Of a stretch of DNA of 64,000 nucleotides, positions 59,722-64,000 are shown piece after piece; position 1 is the first letter of the stretch; the number at the start of each line of letters is the position of its first letter. The stretch spans positions 1 to 64,000 of the forward strand of contig JAFVAQ010000019.1 in assembly GCA_017480495.1 (NCBI GenBank). Direction: 5' to 3'. The notes below the pieces were generated by a model. The model was not told the origin of the DNA. It saw nothing but the letters and a program-made list of their open reading frames with translations, and did no database searches. A program made the translations under genes and the position numbers. Source of the DNA: Eubacterium sp. (GTDB lineage: Bacteria > Bacillota > Clostridia > Lachnospirales > Lachnospiraceae).

Positions 59722-61308
59722 TCAATCGTAGTTCCAGCTCCAGCTATAGTACTCAATACTGTTAACACCCTCCTCGTAATCAAGTGTTATGCAAAGCTCA
59801 TCACTATGATCGAAGTAGTAGTACAGATATACTGTTTCATCATCATAAGTGTAGATTGAATCAGCATCTCCATATGCATCATATACATCCTGAAGTGATG
59901 ATCCCCATGTGATACCCTTTGGAAGAACAACTTCTGGATATGCACCACCTTCATCGATCCACTTGATATCAGCATCAAATGTTCTAATCTGGCTGTCTTC
60001 GTATGCAACAGTATCATCTGTAGGGTTACATGTACTTATGTATAGATAGAACCAATCATCATAATTTGAATTCTTATATTGATATGAACCTGATGTATCA
60101 CCCGCATCAAGTTCCTCATCGCCCTTTGTGAAGTACTCATCATCAAGCACCCAATCTGAACCAAGATCTGAAACCTTCTGTGGAAGCTTGAAAGCTTTTC
60201 CATCAAGTGCAAAGGACATAGAAGAAGGATCATCCTCTACCCCCGCAGGAACCTCTGCAACCTTCGAAGGACATTCGTTCTTATCAAGAATCTCTGTGAT
60301 ACTTCCAACTTCATCATCATCATCTGATGACTCCTGATCTGCATTATCGTCAGATGCTGTTTCTTCCTCATCCTCTGTAGTAGGCTCTTCCTTATCCACC
60401 TCTTCTTCTGTGGTAGGTTCTTCCTCTACTATATCTTCATCGAGGACGCCTTCGCCGTGGTCATCAAGATTTACAATATACCACTTACCCTTAGACTTAC
60501 CACAAGTAAATGTGTAATCCATTTCCTCTTCCTGTGACTCTCCAAGGAAGGAAACTGACATAGTACCCTTTACATCAACCTCAGCTGCATTGCTGAACTT
60601 CATCTTTGTTCCGTGATCAGCATTAAAGTCCTTTGTAAGTTTCTTAGGATCTATTCTTCTAGACTCTTTAACTTCGATGTCCTCAATCTTGAAACCAAAG
60701 CCCTTCAGAAGTGCAAGAGAGCTCTCTGTTTCTTCGTCATTTAGGAATTCGAAAGCATCATCATCCTTCAGTTCATCTGGTATGCACTCAACCATAGTTG
60801 GGAAATCAAGCTCGCTAAATGCGTTCATAAACTTAACAGATACTTCTTCAGCACCCTTAATATTTCTGCTGCTTACAAATAGAACTGCGCAAATTATACC
60901 AAGTAATACTACTGCGCCTGCTATGATACCAATAATAAGACCTGTCTTGCTTCCGCCACTCTTAGGTGGATTAGGTCCTCCTGGCTGTCCACCAAAACCA
61001 GGCTGTCCGCCAACTGGTGGCTGCTGTCCATATCCTGGATCCTGATATACCATTCCTGGCTGTCCACCCATAGGAGCCTGTGGCTGCGCACCGAAGTCTG
61101 GCTGCATAGGCTGTGGCTGTCCACCGAAGTCTGGCTGCATAGGCTGTGGCTGTCCACCGAAGTCTGGCTGGATAGGCTGTGGCTGTCCACCAAAGTCTGG
61201 CTGCATAGGCTGTGGCTGTCCGCCGAAGTCTGGCTGCATAGGCTGTGGATTCTGACCATAAATAAGGTTTGGATCAGGTCCCATTGGATTCATATTATTT
61301 CCGTCCAT
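59722..61308 (-). CDS. Membrane protein with QPQPMQPDFGG repeats, unknown function
   Basis: Not recognised. Residues about 18-85 are five or six 11-residue repeats (QPQPMQPDFGG), then a Gly/Pro/Gln-rich stretch (about 90-118). One transmembrane helix follows (about 123-147). An extracytoplasmic DUF4878-like domain (about 150-280; KFMNAFSELDFPTMVECIPDE) leads to an acidic Glu/Thr/Asp-rich linker (about 285-345) and a C-terminal beta-rich domain. The Pro-rich part would be cytoplasmic. The start ATG is at 61308. It has its own promoter at 61409-61417. A role as an envelope sensor or scaffold is only a guess. Confidence 0.7.
   Translation of the reverse strand: MDGNNMNPMGPDPNLIYGQNPQPMQPDFGGQPQPMQPDFGGQPQPIQPDFGGQPQPMQPDFGGQPQPMQPDFGAQPQAPMGGQPGMVYQDPGYGQQPPVGGQPGFGGQPGGPNPPKSGGSKTGLIIGIIAGAVVLLGIICAVLFVSSRNIKGAEEVSVKFMNAFSELDFPTMVECIPDELKDDDAFEFLNDEETESSLALLKGFGFKIEDIEVKESRRIDPKKLTKDFNADHGTKMKFSNAAEVDVKGTMSVSFLGESQEEEMDYTFTCGKSKGKWYIVNLDDHGEGVLDEDIVEEEPTTEEEVDKEEPTTEDEEETASDDNADQESSDDDDEVGSITEILDKNECPSKVAEVPAGVEDDPSSMSFALDGKAFKLPQKVSDLGSDWVLDDEYFTKGDEELDAGDTSGSYQYKNSNYDDWFYLYISTCNPTDDTVAYEDSQIRTFDADIKWIDEGGAYPEVVLPKGITWGSSLQDVYDAYGDADSIYTYDDETVYLYYYFDHSDELCITLDYEEGVNSIEYYSWSWNYD
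61078..61250 (-). repeat. 33-bp coding tandem repeats
   Basis: About five near-identical 33-nt units (TGGCTGCATAGGCTGTGGCT type on the plus strand) encode QPQPMQPDFGG. One unit changes Met to Ile. Perfect multiple-of-three units keep the frame. Confidence 0.85.
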
Positions 61309-61408
61309 AATATACTCCCCTCTTATATTATTTGGGTTTGAATCTATTCAAACCGTCCTCTACTTCATAGACCATTCACTAATGTCCCAAATAGTCCATA
61401 CAAAGTTT

Positions 61409-61417
61409 ATTATAACA
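61409..61417 (-). promoter_or_regulatory. Extended -10 promoter of the repeat-protein gene
   Basis: TG-n-TATAAT on the minus strand, about 100 bp before the ATG, directly after the rfbD terminator. No good -35. Confidence 0.6.
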
Positions 61418-61426
61418 GTAATATGT

Positions 61427-61462
61427 AAAAAAGGGAATACCAAATATTTCCATTGGTATCCC
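61427..61462 (-). terminator. Terminator of rfbD
   Basis: GGGGATACCAATGG and its near-complement flank an AAATATT loop; T6 follows on the minus strand. It ends the purB-rfbD transcript. Confidence 0.88.
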
Positions 61463-61508
61463 CTCAAAGGCTTATTTTATTAGATTTTCATCCTTTCAGT
61501 CACGGAGT

Positions 61509-62423
61509 TTAGTAGTCTATCTCCTTCAAATATCTACTAAGTGCGTCCTGCCATGTAGGAAGTGGTGTAAATCCTGCTTCAACAAGCTTAGACTTATCAA
61601 GTCTGGAGTTGAAAGGTCTTGCCGCCTTAGATATTCCATACTCCTCTGTAGTAACAGGAACAACCTCTGTCGCAATTCCTGCCTGCTTATATATCTCGCA
61701 GGTAAAATCATACCAAGATATGTAGCCACCTTCATTGGTTGCATGGTAGTAACCATACTTATCTGTTTCCGCCATATCCACCAGAAGTCTAGCCAAATCA
61801 TAAGTATAGGTTGGTGTACCTATCTGATCACTAACTACCGTTACTCTATCATGAGTCTTCGCTACATTCAGCATAGTCTTGATGAAGTTCTTGCCATTAG
61901 TTCCGAACACCCATGCGATTCTAACTATGAAGTACTTATCTAGTGTATTTGCAACTGCAATCTCACCGTCCAGCTTGGTCTGTCCGTAGACACAAAGTGG
62001 AGCATAATCCTTGCAGTCCGGCTCCCAAGGCTTCTCTCCCTGACCATTGAAAACATAGTCTGTAGATATATAAATCATCTTGGAATCCAGTTCCTTACAT
62101 GCCTCAGCTATATTCTTGGTTCCGTCCACATTTATGGCACGAACCTTATCTCTATTCTCCTCATCCTCGGCGGCATCTACTGCTGTCCATGCCGCACAGT
62201 GAATAACCACATCTGGCTGAACCACTCTAAGAACTCGCTTAACTGCCTCGGCATCCGTTATATCCATTTTAATATATGGAAGCTTTGTAACTGCTGTTCC
62301 ATCATCTATTCCGCTATATGCAGGCTGAATGTCACTTCCCACTCCATCATAGCCTCTTGCTGCCAGATTATTCATGACATCATGACCGAGCTGACCGCAT
62401 ACACCTGTCACAAAAAATTTCAT
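61509..62423 (-). CDS. rfbD: dTDP-4-dehydrorhamnose reductase
   Basis: Last step of dTDP-L-rhamnose synthesis. NAD(P)-binding VTGVCGQLGHDV at the start, then STDYVFNG with YGQTKLDGE as the Ser-Tyr-Lys catalytic set. 304 residues, normal. The other rhamnose genes (rfbA/B/C) are not in the window. It follows purB by 48 bp, probably co-transcribed. Confidence 0.93.
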   Translation of the reverse strand: MKFFVTGVCGQLGHDVMNNLAARGYDGVGSDIQPAYSGIDDGTAVTKLPYIKMDITDAEAVKRVLRVVQPDVVIHCAAWTAVDAAEDEENRDKVRAINVDGTKNIAEACKELDSKMIYISTDYVFNGQGEKPWEPDCKDYAPLCVYGQTKLDGEIAVANTLDKYFIVRIAWVFGTNGKNFIKTMLNVAKTHDRVTVVSDQIGTPTYTYDLARLLVDMAETDKYGYYHATNEGGYISWYDFTCEIYKQAGIATEVVPVTTEEYGISKAARPFNSRLDKSKLVEAGFTPLPTWQDALSRYLKEIDY

Positions 62424-62471
62424 ATCCGTTTTTCCTTTCTATACGTTCGTACCTAGCCAGGTACTCACTTA

Positions 62472-63926
62472 CTAAACGTTAATTTCAGCTGTAAGACCAA
62501 GTTCTGATGCATTTGCATCAAGAACAGGCTGGATCACTTCATTTATATATTCTTCTGTCTGCTGAGGTGCGCGACCTACATAGAGTGATGGTTCCATCAG
62601 TGCCTTTAGTTCATCCAGGGTTTTTCCGAAGGCTGGGTCTGCTGCTATAAGTTCTAGAAGGTTGTTTTCTTTACCCTCCTTCTTAACAATTGCACCGGCC
62701 TCCATGGAATACTGACGAATCTTCTCATGAAGCTCCTGTCTATCTCCACCTGCCTTAGTAGCATCCATCATTATATTCTCTGTAGCCATAAATGGAATCT
62801 CTTCCATGAACTTCTTCTCGATAACCTTGTCATAAACAACAAGTCCATCAACAACATTGAGACAGAGATCAAGGATTCCGTCTACTGCAAGGAATGCTTC
62901 CGGAACTGAAATTCTCTTATTAGCGGAGTCATCAAGTGTTCTCTCGAACCACTGTGTAGAAGCAACGATTGCTGGATTAAGAGCATCGCAGATAACATAG
63001 TTAGCAAGTGACGCGATACGCTCACTTCTCATAGGGTTTCTCTTATATGCCATAGCTGATGAACCTATCTGATTCTTCTCAAATGGTTCCTCGATCTGCT
63101 TCAGATGCTGAAGAAGGCGGATATCATTTGAGAACTTGTGAGCAGACTGAGCAATTCCTGAGAGGACATTTAACACACGTGAATCAACCTTACGTGAATA
63201 TGTCTGTCCCGATACTGGGTATACATCCTCGAAGCCCATCTTCTCAGCTATCATCTTGTCTAATCTTTTAACCTTATCATGGTCTCCGTTAAAGAGTTCA
63301 AGGAAGGAAGCCTGTGTTCCTGTTGTACCCTTTGAACCAAGGAGTTTCTGCTGAGATATCATATAGTCGATATCCTGGAGATCCATAAAGAATTCATTCA
63401 TCCAAAGAGTTGCCCTCTTACCAACTGTAGTTGGCTGTGCCGGCTGGAAGTGAGTAAATGCAATAGTAGGAAGATCCTTATACTGCATAGCAAACTTTGA
63501 CAGTTCATTAAGAACATTAAGAAGCTTTTTACGAACAAGCTTTAAGCCCTCTGTCATGATGATAACATCTGTATTATCACCAACGTAGCAGCTTGTTGCT
63601 CCAAGGTGGATAATACCTGCAGCCTTAGGACATGAAGCACCGTATGTATGTACATGTGCCATAACGTCGTGACGAACCTTAGCCTCTTCTTCCTTTGCCA
63701 TATCATAATCTATATTTTCAGCATTTGCCTTTAACTCATCTATCATTTCCTGAGTGATACGAGGCTGTCCATCTTCACCTAGAAGATTCAGCTCCATCTC
63801 AGTTTCTGCAAGCGCGATCCAGAGCTTTCTCCAAGTCTTGAACTTCTTGTCAGGAGAGAAGATATACTGCATCTCCTTACTTGCATATCTTTGTGATAAA
63901 GGACTCTCATACTTATCGTGACTCAT
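62472..63926 (-). CDS. purB: Adenylosuccinate lyase
   Basis: Cleaves adenylosuccinate and SAICAR in purine synthesis. The signature SSAMAYKRNP (flexible loop with catalytic Ser), the HLGATSCYVGDN and AFTHFQPAQPTT motifs are present. 484 residues, the longer type of Clostridia and eukaryotes. GAGG precedes the ATG. A hairpin lies 35-74 nt upstream. Confidence 0.96.
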   Translation of the reverse strand: MSHDKYESPLSQRYASKEMQYIFSPDKKFKTWRKLWIALAETEMELNLLGEDGQPRITQEMIDELKANAENIDYDMAKEEEAKVRHDVMAHVHTYGASCPKAAGIIHLGATSCYVGDNTDVIIMTEGLKLVRKKLLNVLNELSKFAMQYKDLPTIAFTHFQPAQPTTVGKRATLWMNEFFMDLQDIDYMISQQKLLGSKGTTGTQASFLELFNGDHDKVKRLDKMIAEKMGFEDVYPVSGQTYSRKVDSRVLNVLSGIAQSAHKFSNDIRLLQHLKQIEEPFEKNQIGSSAMAYKRNPMRSERIASLANYVICDALNPAIVASTQWFERTLDDSANKRISVPEAFLAVDGILDLCLNVVDGLVVYDKVIEKKFMEEIPFMATENIMMDATKAGGDRQELHEKIRQYSMEAGAIVKKEGKENNLLELIAADPAFGKTLDELKALMEPSLYVGRAPQQTEEYINEVIQPVLDANASELGLTAEINV

Positions 63927-63960
63927 AACATTTTCCTCTTTTCATATTATTCATAATAAA

Positions 63961-64000
63961 AGCACCGCCCATATTTTAACACTAAAACATGGACAGTGCT
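63961..64000 (-). terminator. Hairpin upstream of purB
   Basis: On the minus strand AGCACTGTCCAT pairs with ATGGGCGGTGCT (12 bp with two G-U pairs) and TTTTA/TTAAAA forms an inner stem, followed by TTTTATT. It is either the terminator of a gene beyond the window edge or a purB leader attenuator. Confidence 0.65.

Noticed and set aside
61078..61250. Antisense frame rich in SHSLCSQTS repeats
   Set aside because: Produced by the 33-bp repeats of the real gene in another frame.

Overview
The window looks like a chromosomal segment from a low-GC Clostridia bacterium, most likely Lachnospiraceae (Butyrivibrio/Pseudobutyrivibrio/Roseburia-like). The reasons are the dgt-dnaG-rpoD-trmK order, TEATTEA-type linkers in a sugar-binding lipoprotein, the SH3/NlpC protein, DUF4342, DUF1836 and YerC genes, strong AGGAGG ribosome sites and many extended -10 promoters. 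The genus is an inference; no rRNA or tRNA gene was seen.

Layout. 1-965: 5' part of gdhA (runs off the left edge). 1176-5169: minus-strand operon for beta-glucan use (GH16 lipoprotein, GH5, SH3-NlpC/P60 protein). 5315-8024: sensor kinase, response regulator and a DUF4342 membrane protein. 8282-13386: CDP-glycerol glycerophosphotransferase-like protein facing a glpK/EAL-phosphodiesterase pair. 13506-27099: long minus-strand operon with an exported DUF4350-like protein, ABC ATPase and permease, a Gln/Gly-rich membrane protein, MoxR ATPase, DUF58 protein, a very large multi-VWA protein, a GDPD-like phosphodiesterase and a COG0523 GTPase. 27156-27490: rnpB. 27524-34090: dgt-dnaG-rpoD-trmK-TGS/uridine kinase, in which the kinase gene is cut by an in-frame TAA.

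34324-40800 is the accessory region. It has two DUF624 genes, each followed by a poly-T tract and then a 5'-truncated ABC sugar-transporter gene. It also has a complete permease pair, a tyrosine integrase and two triplets of 11-bp-phased TGTNAGCTA repeats. Facing it is an intact ABC sugar transporter operon (40836-44245), whose binding-protein gene shares a 43-nt identical stretch with the truncated copy.

44605-52136: an unknown membrane-anchored protein, then ABC-F, DUF1836, CNNM/CBS, YerC, cytoplasmic alpha-amylase, BirA and a small PH-like membrane protein. 52420-54479: HAD phosphatase and isocitrate dehydrogenase, convergent with citrate synthase across a large hairpin repeat. 54632-58900: purA, sn-glycerol-1-phosphate dehydrogenase, HD protein and citrate synthase in one tight operon. 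58965-63926: 5-FCL, an unknown repeat protein, rfbD and purB.

How it fits together. Icd and citrate synthase make 2-oxoglutarate, which GdhA aminates, consistent with an anabolic partial TCA branch (no aconitase gene in the window). purA and purB are the two adenylosuccinate steps. Beta-glucanases, alpha-amylase and two CUT1-type ABC transporters indicate a polysaccharide-using gut or rumen lifestyle. glpK, the glycerophosphotransferase, the GDPD-like protein and G1P dehydrogenase show repeated investment in glycerol-phosphate chemistry.
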